From Acidobacteria bacterium RIFCSPLOWO2_12_FULL_67_14b (GTDB lineage: Bacteria; Acidobacteriota; Vicinamibacteria; Vicinamibacterales; UBA2999), in NCBI GenBank assembly GCA_001768615.1, contig MELE01000169.1:19122-61588 (forward strand): a DNA stretch of 42,467 nt. Direction: 5' to 3'. Positions 1 through 8,254 of the stretch are shown in pieces. Made by a program: the position numbers and the translations under genes. The notes beneath the pieces were generated by a model that did no database searches, had not been told where the DNA came from, and saw only the letters and a list, made by a program, of their open reading frames with translations. Positions within the stretch are counted from its first letter, which is position 1, and every line of letters starts with the position of its first letter.

Positions 1-993
1 GCGGCCCTTGGCCATCGCCTCGATCACGTCGAGCAGTTCGCTCGGCACGGCGAATGCCAGCGAGACCGTCTTGCCTTCGCCCGCCAGCTGCAGCGAATCG
101 ACCATCTGCTGCATGCCCGGCTTGGTGCCGGCCTGCATCTTGGCCACGGCCAGCACGCCGCGGATCACGTCGCGAAGATTCTGCGCCGACGTCTCGTCCT
201 TCGCCTCGGCCTTGATCATCCCGCTCACGCCGCCATTGACGTGGCCGGCGGCCGAGAACCAGGAGATGGCCGGGATGTGCTGCTGGATTTCGCTCGGCAG
301 CCCCGACTGGTTGGCAATGGCGTCGAAGCGGCCCACCGCCCACGCGTTGGCGCCATCGAGGTCATTCACGAGGGTCATCATCTCGTTGTTCGTCGAGACG
401 ATGTTCAGGTTGTTGCGGCGGGCATCGATGGCCGCGTGCACCATGTTCACGCTGCCAAACGCGATCAGGTCGGCTTCGACGAAGCCCACGGCCATATCGT
501 CGTGCGAGGGGTCGCTCGTGGCGTTGCCGTCGCGATGGGTGATGACGGTCTTGCCCTGGTAATCCGTGACCTCGGCGCCATGCTCGAGGGCCAGCGCTTC
601 GAGGCGCGACGCCTCGAACCGGCCGCGCGCGAGCAACAGGAACGCGCCCTCCGGGTTGTTGGCGAGATTGCCCCTCGGCATGACCGCGGCGACCACCGAG
701 TCGATGTCTTCTTCGAAGTTGAGCCCGGTCTTTTCCTCGAACTGGTTCTTGTCGTCGGACGAGGGCTCGAGCTCGCGGAACCGCTGGCGGAACTGCGAGT
801 TCATGACATCGCGGACGTTGGCGTAGGCCACGACCGCGGCGTCGGCCGGGACGTACTGGAGTTCGTCTGGACCCGCGGCGCTCGAAAACACCGATACCGG
901 CAAGCCCATGTACGAGGCCACCAGCCCCGTGCCCAGGCCAATCGCCAGAATCGCGCCCGAAACCGCCACGAAATAACGCGTCTTCTTCGACAT
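1..993 (-). CDS. membrane-anchored or secreted hypothetical protein (C-terminus beyond window)
   Basis: The frame stays open for 331 codons from the ATG at 993 to the window edge, so the C-terminus is missing. The start has a GGGAG ribosome site about 8 bases upstream. After MSKKTRYF a hydrophobic stretch (residues about 8-30) looks like an uncleaved signal or membrane anchor; the rest is soluble and probably periplasmic. Phrases such as YVPADAAVVAYANVRDVMNS and the overall layout resemble secreted DUF3352-like proteins that start with a statement of per-residue 'PADA' type, but this family match is from memory and weak. It lies downstream of two ABC exporter pairs on the same strand and has its own candidate promoter. 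Function is not known. Confidence 0.75.
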   Translation of the reverse strand, partial: MSKKTRYFVAVSGAILAIGLGTGLVASYMGLPVSVFSSAAGPDELQYVPADAAVVAYANVRDVMNSQFRQRFRELEPSSDDKNQFEEKTGLNFEEDIDSVVAAVMPRGNLANNPEGAFLLLARGRFEASRLEALALEHGAEVTDYQGKTVITHRDGNATSDPSHDDMAVGFVEADLIAFGSVNMVHAAIDARRNNLNIVSTNNEMMTLVNDLDGANAWAVGRFDAIANQSGLPSEIQQHIPAISWFSAAGHVNGGVSGMIKAEAKDETSAQNLRDVIRGVLAVAKMQAGTKPGMQQMVDSLQLAGEGKTVSLAFAVPSELLDVIEAMAKGR

Positions 994-1157
994 GCGGGTC
1001 TCCCTGCTTCAGTATACGAAACCCTCGGTATTGGCGTTCCCTTTCGCAGGTATTTCCCCACGACCGAAGGGAGCCCACGAGCGAGCATAGCGAGCGAGTC
1101 CCCACGAGCCGCCGAAGGCGGCGAGCTCACGAGGCCGGGCCCAGCCCGGGCCGAGCC
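994..1157. other. intergenic region with GC-rich inverted repeat
   Basis: This gap separates the ABC permease stop from the next start. Around 1131-1153 a GGCCGGGC / GCCCGGGCC inverted repeat could end transcription of the ABC operon, although no clear T-run follows. A phrase with repeated GAGCGAG words lies at about 1078-1100. No gene was seen. Confidence 0.35.
1011..1039 (-). promoter_or_regulatory. candidate promoter of the gene starting at 993
   Basis: On the minus strand GAACGC (1039-1034) and TATACT (1016-1011) are separated by 17 bp. The -10 box matches a sigma-70 type box well and the -35 box poorly. The same hexamers with the same spacing occur upstream of the ABC operon at 4896-4868, which supports both sites. 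Confidence 0.4.
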
Positions 1158-1967
1158 TCATTGTTCCAGCACGTACTCTTTGCGCTCCACCACCCGGGTC
1201 GCCAGGTAGAGAAACACGCCCAAATACGCAAAAAGCCAAGCCAAGCAGACCCCGACCGGCGGGGTTTCCCGGAACATCCCCTGTAGGAGGCTGGCCACCC
1301 CGTCTGAGGGCATCGCGTGGGGCACCAGAGCCTGGAGGTAGTAGGCGATCGTGAACTGCTTGAGGTAACCCGGAAGGGCCAGGACGACCTGCTCCCAGCC
1401 AAAGGCGAACAGGAGCCCGATGACCAGCGGGCGCTTGAAAAAGGCGCCCACGAAGGCAAAGACCCCGCCGTAGACCGCCAAGCCCAGGCCGAGCAGCCCC
1501 AGGTCCACGAGCAGGGAGCCGAAGGTGCCGGGCAGCTGCGAGAACGGGACGAGCACGAAGTACACAATCATCACCGACGGCAGCACCACGAGGGTCGTGC
1601 AGGCGAGGTAGGCCAGGTACTTCCCCACCAGGACCGCGCCCCGGGGAATGGGCCGCGTGAACAGGTAGGTGATCGTCTTGTCTTCGACCTCGTCGGCCAT
1701 CAGCGCCGTGCCGTAGAACACGCCCAGCACGGGGACGATGAAGCGGAGGAAGAGCATCCAGATCATCACGCCGAAAATGCCGAAGCCGGCGACGCGCTGG
1801 CCGTTGACGCGCAGCGCCGACATGCCGAAGATTTCGATCACCTTGACGATCGCGGCCAGCAGCACCGGGCCGCCGACGACCAGCGCCATGAAGATGGTGC
1901 GGCGCGACCACAGCATCTCGCCGAGCGACAGGTCGAATACCCGCCGCGACGCGTTCCAGAAGCTCAT
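1158..1967 (-). CDS. ABC-2 type transporter permease
   Basis: This 269-residue membrane protein has about six hydrophobic segments (for example residues 25-45, 65-90, 110-135 and 150-200) and ends with KEYVLEQ. The segment ADEVEDKTITYLFTRPI, with charged residues followed by 'LFTRPIPR', is typical of ABC-2 permeases that pair with CcmA/NosF-like ATPases. The ATPase gene ends just upstream. The chosen ATG at 1967 has AAAGG five bases before it; a GTG at 2003 overlapping the ATPase stop (GTGA) would add 12 residues and is a real alternative. Substrate is unknown; the context gives no cargo. Confidence 0.85.
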   Translation of the reverse strand: MSFWNASRRVFDLSLGEMLWSRRTIFMALVVGGPVLLAAIVKVIEIFGMSALRVNGQRVAGFGIFGVMIWMLFLRFIVPVLGVFYGTALMADEVEDKTITYLFTRPIPRGAVLVGKYLAYLACTTLVVLPSVMIVYFVLVPFSQLPGTFGSLLVDLGLLGLGLAVYGGVFAFVGAFFKRPLVIGLLFAFGWEQVVLALPGYLKQFTIAYYLQALVPHAMPSDGVASLLQGMFRETPPVGVCLAWLFAYLGVFLYLATRVVERKEYVLEQ

Positions 1968-1999
1968 GCGCCTTTTAATCTGCGTCAAATCTGTGGCCG

Positions 2000-2995
2000 T
2001 CACTGTTTCACCAGGAATTTGAAGACGGCCTGCAGGTTGTCGTCGGGGGACTGGACCTCGTCGATGCGGCCGGCCTCGCCCGACGCTGCCAGCTCGGTCA
2101 GCCGCGCGTAGAAATGATCGGGCCGCGAGGTCTCGACAATCACGGCGCCCGGCTCGAACGTCAGGCTGAGCACGTCGTCTTCGGCCATGAAGCGGCGCGC
2201 CAGCGCGCGGGGGTCGGCGCCGCGGACGAACACGGTGTGCGGATGCGTGTCGATCAGATCCCTGATCTGGTGGACGTTGCCTTCGGCGAGGATGCGCCCG
2301 TTGTTGATCAGGAGGATGTTGGAGGTCATCGCCTCGATTTCGTGCAGAATGTGGCTCGAGACGATGATGTGCTTGCCGGCGCGCGCCCAGTCCTTGATGA
2401 AGCGGATGGTCTTGCGGCGCATGATCGGGTCCATGCCGGTGAGCGGCTCGTCGAGGATCAGCAGCTCGGGGTCGTGCACGAGCGCCTGCGCGAGCTTGAC
2501 GCGCTGGCGCATGCCCTTGCTGTAGGCGCCGATCTTCTTGCCGGCCGCATCCATCAGGTCGACGCGATCCAGCGCGCGCTTTGCTGCCGCGTCGGCCTCG
2601 GCATCGTCGTAACCGTTCAGCCGAACGAGCGCGGTGATCCATTCGAGGCCGGTCATGCGGTCGTAGAAGGCGTCCTGTTCCGGGCAAAACCCGATCCGCG
2701 CAAACACCGGCGGATTGCCCCAGATTGGCTCGCCGAGCACCTGGATGATGCCCTGGCTCGGCTTGAGCTGTCCCGTCATCAACTTCATGAATGTGGACTT
2801 GCCGGCGCCGTTGGGCCCGAGCAGCCCGGTGATGCCGGGCGGAATCGACACGGTGACGTCATTCAGGCCGCTCACCTGCCCGTACCACTTGGATACGTGC
2901 TCCGCCCGCACGAGCGGATGCCCGTCAGCCGGCCTGCCCTGAGCGGAGTCGAAGCGAGCCCGGAGCCCGGCGGCCGGAATGGCGGTGTCCATCAT
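2000..2995 (-). CDS. ABC transporter ATP-binding protein (pair 2)
   Basis: This is a 331-residue ATPase that powers the permease encoded downstream. Walker A GPNGAGKST is at residues 60-68, the signature is YSKGMRQRVKLAQA, Walker B is LLILDEPLTGMDP and the H-loop is IVSSHIL. The C-terminal 90 residues form the small domain usual in ABC-2 exporters. Its start ATGATGA overlaps the stop of the preceding permease by four bases, so the genes are translationally coupled. Residues about 14-22 (RFDSAQGRP) are encoded by a CTGAGCGGAGTCGAAGC-type repeat word and look like an in-frame addition. It is clearly paralogous to the ATPase at 3834-4829. The substrate cannot be read from sequence. Confidence 0.93.
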   Translation of the reverse strand: MMDTAIPAAGLRARFDSAQGRPADGHPLVRAEHVSKWYGQVSGLNDVTVSIPPGITGLLGPNGAGKSTFMKLMTGQLKPSQGIIQVLGEPIWGNPPVFARIGFCPEQDAFYDRMTGLEWITALVRLNGYDDAEADAAAKRALDRVDLMDAAGKKIGAYSKGMRQRVKLAQALVHDPELLILDEPLTGMDPIMRRKTIRFIKDWARAGKHIIVSSHILHEIEAMTSNILLINNGRILAEGNVHQIRDLIDTHPHTVFVRGADPRALARRFMAEDDVLSLTFEPGAVIVETSRPDHFYARLTELAASGEAGRIDEVQSPDDNLQAVFKFLVKQ

Positions 2996-3831
2996 GTGAC
3001 GATCTCGACGCCCCGCACCCTGCGGTCGAGGATGAAGAGCGATCCCGCGATCAGGACGACGACGGTGACGGCGGCGATGGCGGGCGAGACCTGGTAGCGC
3101 GGCTCGAGGCGGAAGATCACATCGCCCAGCTGCTCCAGCGCGGCGCTCGGCGACAGCCACGCGAAGCTGCTCCGGCCCGTGATGCCGCGCAGCGCATTGA
3201 ACAGCGCGGTCGTGAAGAAGAACAAGCCCGCATACATCACCGCGACGAAGCGGCCCGACTTCGACATCGACGACAGTGCGAGCATCGTCGTCGAGGCCAC
3301 GAGCACCTGCGCCAACGAAAACAGGGTGATGGCGGGCAGCAGGTAGAGGTTGTTGCGGACGAAGGTGAAACTGCCGGCGAAGATAGCCTGCATCAGCAGC
3401 AGGCTGATCGCCGGCAGGAACGTCACGCCGACGAGGAAGATGAAGAGAATGGCGAGCTTGCCGGCGATGTACTCCGCGCGCGTCATCGGCTTCGACAAAT
3501 AGAGCTGGAGCGCATTGGCGCGGCGGTCGTTGGCAATGAGGCCGGCGCCGACGTAGATGGTCACGAAAAACACGAAGGCGCCCTGCTGATCGAGGAACTC
3601 GCGGAAGGTCTCGCCTTTGGGCGCGAGGAACGAGGCCTGCTGGAAATTGGCGGCCACGTAGATCTGGACGGCGCGGACCACGAACGGGGCCCACGCAAAC
3701 AGCATCAGGCCGATGAACTGGCGCTTGGAGACGATCGACATCACCCCGGCGCGCGTCATCACCTGCCAGGCCCGGCCCACCGCGGCGCGGGTGCCGCCGT
3801 AGCGACGGTAGCCTTGATCATGAATAGGCAT
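2992..3831 (-). CDS. ABC-2 type transporter permease (pair 1)
   Basis: This 279-residue integral membrane protein opens with a soluble segment MPIHDQGYRRYGGTR, then has about six membrane helices. Between helices it carries NDRRANALQLYLSKPMTRAE, the 'LS+P+(T/S)R' loop seen in ABC-2 permeases. It starts two bases after the stop of its ATPase and overlaps the next ATPase by four bases, so 4829 to 1158 reads as one operon of ATPase-permease-ATPase-permease. It may form one export complex with both ATPases or a separate one with the first. Cargo is unknown. Confidence 0.88.
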   Translation of the reverse strand: MPIHDQGYRRYGGTRAAVGRAWQVMTRAGVMSIVSKRQFIGLMLFAWAPFVVRAVQIYVAANFQQASFLAPKGETFREFLDQQGAFVFFVTIYVGAGLIANDRRANALQLYLSKPMTRAEYIAGKLAILFIFLVGVTFLPAISLLLMQAIFAGSFTFVRNNLYLLPAITLFSLAQVLVASTTMLALSSMSKSGRFVAVMYAGLFFFTTALFNALRGITGRSSFAWLSPSAALEQLGDVIFRLEPRYQVSPAIAAVTVVVLIAGSLFILDRRVRGVEIVT

Positions 3832-3833
3832 CG

Positions 3834-4829
3834 CTACACCTCACCCACGGCGCGGGCGAACACGTCCTCGAGCGTCGGCACGCTTGGACGCAGGTGCCGG
3901 ACCTGCACGCGCTCGCGCGCGGCCAGGTCGAACAGGATCTTCGCGCCCTCGTCGTCCACGCCCGGCACGAACACGCGCATCACATCGTCGCCGGTGTTCT
4001 TGACGTCGAAGCCGGAGGCTTTCATGACCTCGATGAAGGCCGCTTCGTCGCCCTTGACGCGCAGCTCGTAGACGCGGCCGGTGGTGCCCTTGAGCGCCTT
4101 GATCGGCCCGGCGGTGGCCACCGTGCCCTTGTCCATCACCACCACGTGATCGCAGGTGTACTCGACGTCGGGCAGCAGGTGCGACGAGAGGATCAGGTTG
4201 ACGTTCTTGTTGTGGGCGAGGTCGTGGATCAGCTCGAGCATCTCGTCGCGGCCCTTCGGGTCCATGCCGTTGGTCGGCTCATCGAGAAAGAGCAGGTCGG
4301 GATCGTGCACGATGGCCTGGGCCAGCTTGATGCGCTGCTTCATGCCCATGGAGTAGGTCTCGAGGTTGCGATAACGCGCTTCGCCCAGGCCGACGTAGTA
4401 GAGGACCTCGTGCGCGCGCTGCATGGCGTCGGTGGCCGGCAGGCCCGACAGCTGGCCGCAGTAGCCGACAAACGACACGGCGTTCATGCCGGGAATGTGC
4501 GAGTCGCTTTCCGGCATGTAGCCGATGCGCGCGCGAATCTCGAGCGGCGACCGCGCCACGTCCATGCCGAGCACGCGCATGCTGCCCTTGTCGGGCACAA
4601 CGAAGCCGAGCAGGGACTTGAGCAGCGTGCTCTTGCCGGCGCCGTTAGGGCCGAGCAGGCCGACCGCGCCGGGAAGAAAGGCCGCCGACACATCGTTGAG
4701 CGCCCAGTTTTTGCCGAAGCGGACGCTCAGGTGCTCGCACTCGACCACCGGCCCGGCGAACCGGGGCGCGGGCTGGCTTGGGGGAAACGCCCCGGCCTGG
4801 TCCGGGGGCGTGGGCTCGGTCTGCATCAT
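3834..4829 (-). CDS. ABC transporter ATP-binding protein (pair 1)
   Basis: This 331-residue ATPase is the first gene of the four-gene ABC operon. Walker A GPNGAGKST is at residues 60-68, the signature is YSMGMKQRIKLAQA, Walker B is LLFLDEPTNGMDP and the H-loop is ILSSHLLPDVE. The N-terminal 30 residues are proline-rich and probably disordered. The start is one of two adjacent ATG codons. Length, and the position of Walker A, match the paralogous ATPase at 2000-2995, so the operon probably arose by duplication of an ATPase/permease pair. A candidate promoter (TATACT) and a GC-rich hairpin lie in the leader. Confidence 0.93.
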   Translation of the reverse strand: MMQTEPTPPDQAGAFPPSQPAPRFAGPVVECEHLSVRFGKNWALNDVSAAFLPGAVGLLGPNGAGKSTLLKSLLGFVVPDKGSMRVLGMDVARSPLEIRARIGYMPESDSHIPGMNAVSFVGYCGQLSGLPATDAMQRAHEVLYYVGLGEARYRNLETYSMGMKQRIKLAQAIVHDPDLLFLDEPTNGMDPKGRDEMLELIHDLAHNKNVNLILSSHLLPDVEYTCDHVVVMDKGTVATAGPIKALKGTTGRVYELRVKGDEAAFIEVMKASGFDVKNTGDDVMRVFVPGVDDEGAKILFDLAARERVQVRHLRPSVPTLEDVFARAVGEV

Positions 4830-4842
4830 CAAGGGATCGTCG

Positions 4843-4862
4843 GGCGCCCCGTTAGGGGCGCC
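4843..4862. repeat. GGCGCCCC/GGGGCGCC hairpin in the leader of the ABC operon
   Basis: An 8-bp perfect inverted repeat with a four-base loop (GTTA) sits between the candidate -10 box and the ATPase start. It resembles the hairpins at 10721-10739 and 20319-20339, which carry the same GGGGYGCC core. It could be a repeat relic or a leader hairpin. Confidence 0.55.
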
Positions 4863-4867
4863 GCTTG

Positions 4868-4896
4868 AGTATACGCGCGGCAGGGTTAGAGCGTTC
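4868..4896 (-). promoter_or_regulatory. candidate promoter of the ABC operon
   Basis: GAACGC (4896-4891), a 17-bp spacer and TATACT (4873-4868) on the minus strand repeat the arrangement found at 1039-1011. The site overlaps the last codons and stop of the HD-domain gene, so the ABC operon would have its own promoter. No other regulatory element was recognised. Confidence 0.4.
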
Positions 4897-5458
4897 CGCG
4901 CAACCCGAGTGCGTCGGCCTGCAACCGCATGAATCCAATGACGTTGGTGACGTGCTGGTCGAGCGGCAGGCCCATCAGCTCGGCGCCGCGAATCAGGTGA
5001 TCGCGGGGCACCTGCCGGGCAAACGCCTTGTCCTTCATCCGTTTGATCACCGAGGACGCTTCGAGGTCGAGCACGCTCTTCGAGGGCCGCACGAGGGCGG
5101 CGGCCGTCACGAAGCCCGCCAGCTCGTCGCAGGCCACCAGCGCCTTCTCCACGGGCGACTCCGGCTGGATGCCCGTGATCTCGGAGGCATGCGACCGGAT
5201 CGCGCGCATGACCCACTCCGGATACCCGAGCGAGCGCAGATGTTCGCAGCCCTTGTTGGGATGATCGCCGAGCGTCGGATATTTTTCGTAGTCGAAGTCG
5301 TGAAGGAGCGCGACCACGGCCCACTCTTCCTCGTTGGCGCCCTGCTGGCGGGCGTAGCCGCGGACCGCGGCCTCGACCGCCAGCGCGTGCTTGCGGAGGC
5401 TTTCACTCTGGGTCCACTCGGTCAGCAGCTGCCAGGCAGCGTCGCGCGAAAGCGTCAT
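4886..5458 (-). CDS. HD-domain (HDIG-like) metal-dependent hydrolase
   Basis: This 190-residue protein has the HD-superfamily metal-binding pattern: H at LRKHALAVE (about residue 24), the pair HDFDYEKYP (about residue 53), H at GDHPNKGCEH and a C-terminal D in VACDELAGF. Family members hydrolyse phosphate monoesters or nucleotides, but this subgroup has no fixed substrate. Its ATG overlaps the stop of the Nudix gene by four bases (ATGA), so the two are translated together, which suggests a nucleotide clean-up function. The annotation of family is good; the substrate is open. Confidence 0.88.
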   Translation of the reverse strand: MTLSRDAAWQLLTEWTQSESLRKHALAVEAAVRGYARQQGANEEEWAVVALLHDFDYEKYPTLGDHPNKGCEHLRSLGYPEWVMRAIRSHASEITGIQPESPVEKALVACDELAGFVTAAALVRPSKSVLDLEASSVIKRMKDKAFARQVPRDHLIRGAELMGLPLDQHVTNVIGFMRLQADALGLRGTL

Positions 5459-5889
5459 GACGGAAAAGAATACTCCAAGCCCTTCCGGATCACCGCTGCC
5501 GCATGCGCGTTGACGCCGTAGGCGTCAAGCTCGGCGGCGGTGACCCAGGCGACCGCCTCGGCATCGGAGCCCGCCACGGGCTCGCCGTGGGGGCACTCGC
5601 ACACAAAATCGACGATCACGAAGTGGTAGCGGATGCGGCCGTCCGCGTCGCGATGCACGCGGTCGAAGGTCTCGATGATGGGGCCCGGATGGACGTCCAG
5701 GCCCGTCTCTTCCCTGAGTTCGCGGCGCACGCCGTCGGCGAGCGACTCGCCAAGGTTGAGCAGGCCGCCCGGGAGCGACCACTCCCCTTTCCGCGGCTCG
5801 TGGCCGCGCCGCACGATCAGCGCACGGCCGCCGCGGACCACCACGGCGCCGACACCGACCACGGGCTGCGCGGGGTATTCTCTGGCCAT
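5455..5889 (-). CDS. Nudix hydrolase
   Basis: The Nudix box is intact: GG-LLNLGESLADGVRREL followed by REETGL gives the G-x5-E-x7-REUxEExGU pattern. Nudix enzymes cut nucleoside diphosphates linked to another group; the substrate here is not evident. From ATG 5889 the protein is 144 residues and starts MAREYPAQPVVGVGAVVV, where the domain normally begins. A GTG at 5919 in the same frame would add ten residues; GATACT at 5909-5904 would be the -10 box if ATG 5889 is used. The stop overlaps the HD-domain gene. Confidence 0.9.
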   Translation of the reverse strand: MAREYPAQPVVGVGAVVVRGGRALIVRRGHEPRKGEWSLPGGLLNLGESLADGVRRELREETGLDVHPGPIIETFDRVHRDADGRIRYHFVIVDFVCECPHGEPVAGSDAEAVAWVTAAELDAYGVNAHAAAVIRKGLEYSFPS

Positions 5890-6053
5890 GAAATCCCACA
5901 CAGAGTATCTGACCTTCACGATTCCCGCGCGGAAGGTGATTGGGGAGTAAATGCATCACACGGAACCACGGAACCACACAAACCAGTTCTCCCTTTTTGA
6001 ATGAGAAGAATGTCTTCAGTGGTTCAGTGTTTCTGTGTTTCTGTGCGAGGCAT
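5890..6053. other. intergenic region with degenerate inverted words
   Basis: This gap between tsaD and the Nudix gene holds no gene. It has a left block of GGAACCAC words (5952-5980) and a right block of TTTCTGTG / GTGGTTCAG words (6018-6045), which are roughly inverted copies, with a short T/A-rich stretch between them. It may fold into a loose hairpin and serve as a terminator for tsaD. Confidence 0.35.
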
Positions 6054-7148
6054 TTAGAGGGGCAATGATGCCGCGGCGTTCAGATCCGCCGGCGCGATCC
6101 GCCCGGCGGCCAGTTGGCGCAGGCCCGCGGCCGCGATCATGGCCGCATTGTCGGTCGACAGCGCCAGGCTCGGGATGAACACCGGGATCTCGCTCCGCTC
6201 CGCCTTCGCCATGGCCTCGGAGCGCAGGCGCGAGTTGGCGGACACGCCGCCGGCGATGCCGACGGCGCGCGCGCCGTGCCAGCGCGCCGCTGCAAACGCC
6301 CGGTCGATCAGGGTCTCCACGACGCGGCGCTGAAAGCTCGCCGCCAGGTCGACGATCTCGCCGTGAGGCAAGGGCGCGGCGCCCAATTCGGCCTGGCGCC
6401 CTCGCACGTGTCGAAGCACCGCGGTCTTCAGCCCGCTGAAGCTGAAATCGAAGCGTCCGTCGCGTTCGGGCGCGTTGCGATCAGGATTGGTCAGGCGTGT
6501 CCCCGGCCACCGGATCGCCTGATCGTTGCCCTCGCGCGCCAGCATGTCGAGGATCGGTCCGCCGGGGTAGCCCAAGCCCAATAACTTGGCGACCTTGTCG
6601 TACGCTTCGCCCGCGGCATCATCGCGGGTGCGTCCCAGCAGCTGGTAGTCGCCTTCCCGCGCGATCAGGTAGAGGCTCGTGTGTCCGCCTGAGACCACCA
6701 GCACGACGGCCGGCAGCGGGATGCGGCCGTGCTCGAGCCAGATCGACTCGATGTGTCCGGCCAGGTGATTCACCGCGACCAGGGGCTTGCCGAGGGCCCA
6801 CGCCGCGGACTTGGCAAACGACACGCCGACCAGGAGCGAGCCGACCAGTCCGGGCCCCTGCGTGACCGCCAGCGCCCCCACGTCGCTCCAGCCCGCGCCC
6901 CCATCCGACAGCGCGCGCTCGACGACGCCGCAGATGTCGCGGACGTGTTGTCGCGACGCCAGCTCGGGCACCACGCCGCCCCATTCCCGATGGATCTCGA
7001 CCTGCGAGGCCACGACGTTCGATCGGATCCGCCACGGGCGCGCCGCGTGGCCCGTGTCTTCGACAAGAGCGGCGGCGGTTTCGTCGCACGAGGTCTCGAT
7101 GCCCAAGACGAGGGTTCCATACGAGGGTTCCGTACGAGGGTTCCTCAC
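6054..7148 (-). CDS. tsaD: tRNA N6-adenosine threonylcarbamoyltransferase TsaD
   Basis: TsaD transfers threonylcarbamoyl from TC-AMP to A37 of ANN-decoding tRNAs, working in the cytoplasm with TsaB and TsaE. The family signature is clear: [13 protein letters not shown] near the N-terminus, HLAGHIES and [11 protein letters not shown] for the metal-binding histidines, [28 protein letters not shown] and [10 protein letters not shown], then LSTDNAAMI with the last metal ligand. The frame begins at a GTG (7148) that overlaps the mtnA stop (GTGA) and gives 364 residues, longer than the usual 335-345. The first 14 residues are encoded by a 13-bp repeat array, so a TTG at 7106 (350 residues) may be the true start. 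Function is certain, start is not. Confidence 0.96.
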   Translation of the reverse strand: MRNPRTEPSYGTLVLGIETSCDETAAALVEDTGHAARPWRIRSNVVASQVEIHREWGGVVPELASRQHVRDICGVVERALSDGGAGWSDVGALAVTQGPGLVGSLLVGVSFAKSAAWALGKPLVAVNHLAGHIESIWLEHGRIPLPAVVLVVSGGHTSLYLIAREGDYQLLGRTRDDAAGEAYDKVAKLLGLGYPGGPILDMLAREGNDQAIRWPGTRLTNPDRNAPERDGRFDFSFSGLKTAVLRHVRGRQAELGAAPLPHGEIVDLAASFQRRVVETLIDRAFAAARWHGARAVGIAGGVSANSRLRSEAMAKAERSEIPVFIPSLALSTDNAAMIAAAGLRQLAAGRIAPADLNAAASLPL

Positions 7149-7172
7149 GAACGTTCCTCACGAAGGTTCGCA
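7108..7172. repeat. 13-bp tandem repeat array, five units
   Basis: Five consecutive 13-bp units start at 7108, 7121, 7134, 7147 and 7160. They follow ACGAGGGTTCCNT with the variants ACGAACGTTCCTC and ACGAAGGTTCGCA. The array covers the last codons and stop of mtnA and the first codons of tsaD. The same unit makes up the array at 34553-34695. The repeat appears to be a dispersed element, not a CRISPR, because there are no spacers. Confidence 0.85.
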
Positions 7173-8194
7173 AGTGTCTCGGCGAATGGCGGACGGAAGA
7201 TGCCGCGCTCGGTGATGATCGCGGTGATGAACCTGTGCGGCGTCACGTCGAAGGACGGGTTGCGCACCGGCGCGCCGTCTGGCGCCAGTTGGGTGTTGCC
7301 CACGTGCGTGACCTCGCGCCGGTCGCGCTCCTCGATCGGAATGGCCGAGCCGTCTGCGGTGGCCAGGTCGATCGTCGACCACGGCGCGGCGACGTAGAAC
7401 GGGATGCCGTGCTCCTTCGCGAGCACGGCGACGGGGTAGGTGCCGATCTTGTTGGCCGTGTCACCGTTGGCCGCAATGCGATCCGCGCCGACGACCACCA
7501 GGTCGATCTCGCCGGCCAGCATGATCGAGCCCGCCATGTTGTCGGTGATCACCGTGGTCTCGATGCCGTCCCGCATGAGCTCCCATGCGGTCAGCCGGGA
7601 GCCCTGCAGGAACGGGCGCGTTTCGTCGGCAAGCACGTGCACTTTTCGTCCGGCCTCGACCGCGCCGCGAATCACGCCGAGCGCCGTGCCGTAGCCGGCC
7701 GTGGCCAGGGCGCCGGCGTTGCAGTGCGTCAGGATGCGCGCCTCGGCCGGCACCAGCGTCGCGCCGTGCGCGCCAATCGATCGGCAACTGGCCACGTCTT
7801 CATCGTGAATGCGGTCGGCTTCCGCGCGGAGCCGCGCCCTCAGCTGATCGACCGACTCGCCCGCCAGCGCGCCTTCGGCGAACGATCGCTTCATCCGCTC
7901 GATCGCCCAGAACAGGTTGACCGCGGTCGGCCGCGTCGTCGCCAGCAGGTCGCACGTGCGCTGGAACTCGGTCGTGAACTGCTTGGTGCCCGTGGCCTTG
8001 CTGCGCGCAGCGCCGAGCGCGAGGCCCATGGCCGCGCAGACGCCGATCGCCGGCGCGCCGCGAATGACCATGGTCTTGATGGCCTTGGCCACGTCGTGGA
8101 CCGTCTTGCAGGTGACGTAGACCTCGTGGGCCGGCAGCTTGCGCTGATCGACCATCACGATGTTGTCTTCGTGCCAGGCGATGGTGGGGAGCAT
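7145..8194 (-). CDS. mtnA: methylthioribose-1-phosphate isomerase
   Basis: MtnA turns 5-methylthioribose-1-phosphate into methylthioribulose-1-phosphate in methionine salvage. The 349-residue protein has [27 protein letters not shown] with the catalytic Cys, [44 protein letters not shown] with the catalytic Asp, and SFDVTP near the C-terminus. Its last residues (LREERS) and stop are encoded by the 13-bp repeat array. It follows nucleoside phosphorylase genes, so it could also handle ribose-1-phosphate derivatives; the relative R15P isomerases of archaea act on ribose-1,5-bisphosphate. Family assignment is firm, sub-specificity is inferred. Confidence 0.94.
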   Translation of the reverse strand: MLPTIAWHEDNIVMVDQRKLPAHEVYVTCKTVHDVAKAIKTMVIRGAPAIGVCAAMGLALGAARSKATGTKQFTTEFQRTCDLLATTRPTAVNLFWAIERMKRSFAEGALAGESVDQLRARLRAEADRIHDEDVASCRSIGAHGATLVPAEARILTHCNAGALATAGYGTALGVIRGAVEAGRKVHVLADETRPFLQGSRLTAWELMRDGIETTVITDNMAGSIMLAGEIDLVVVGADRIAANGDTANKIGTYPVAVLAKEHGIPFYVAAPWSTIDLATADGSAIPIEERDRREVTHVGNTQLAPDGAPVRNPSFDVTPHRFITAIITERGIFRPPFAETLANLREERS

Positions 8195-8254
8195 TCAGAT
8201 GATCATATCCGGGCCCCGGGCTCCGGGCTCCGGACTCCGGACTCCGCGCTCCGG
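8195..8254. repeat. GGCTCCGG/GGACTCCG octamer repeats between cdd and mtnA
   Basis: Within this 60-bp gap, 8210-8251 holds about five near-copies of an 8-bp word (CGGGCTCC, CGGACTCC, CGCGCTCC). It is a simple-sequence stretch next to the cdd stop. No gene or clear terminator was seen. Confidence 0.5.

Noticed and set aside
1968-2687. N-terminal extension of the ABC permease
   Set aside because: It overlaps the ATPase gene in another frame; the ATPase has full Walker motifs.
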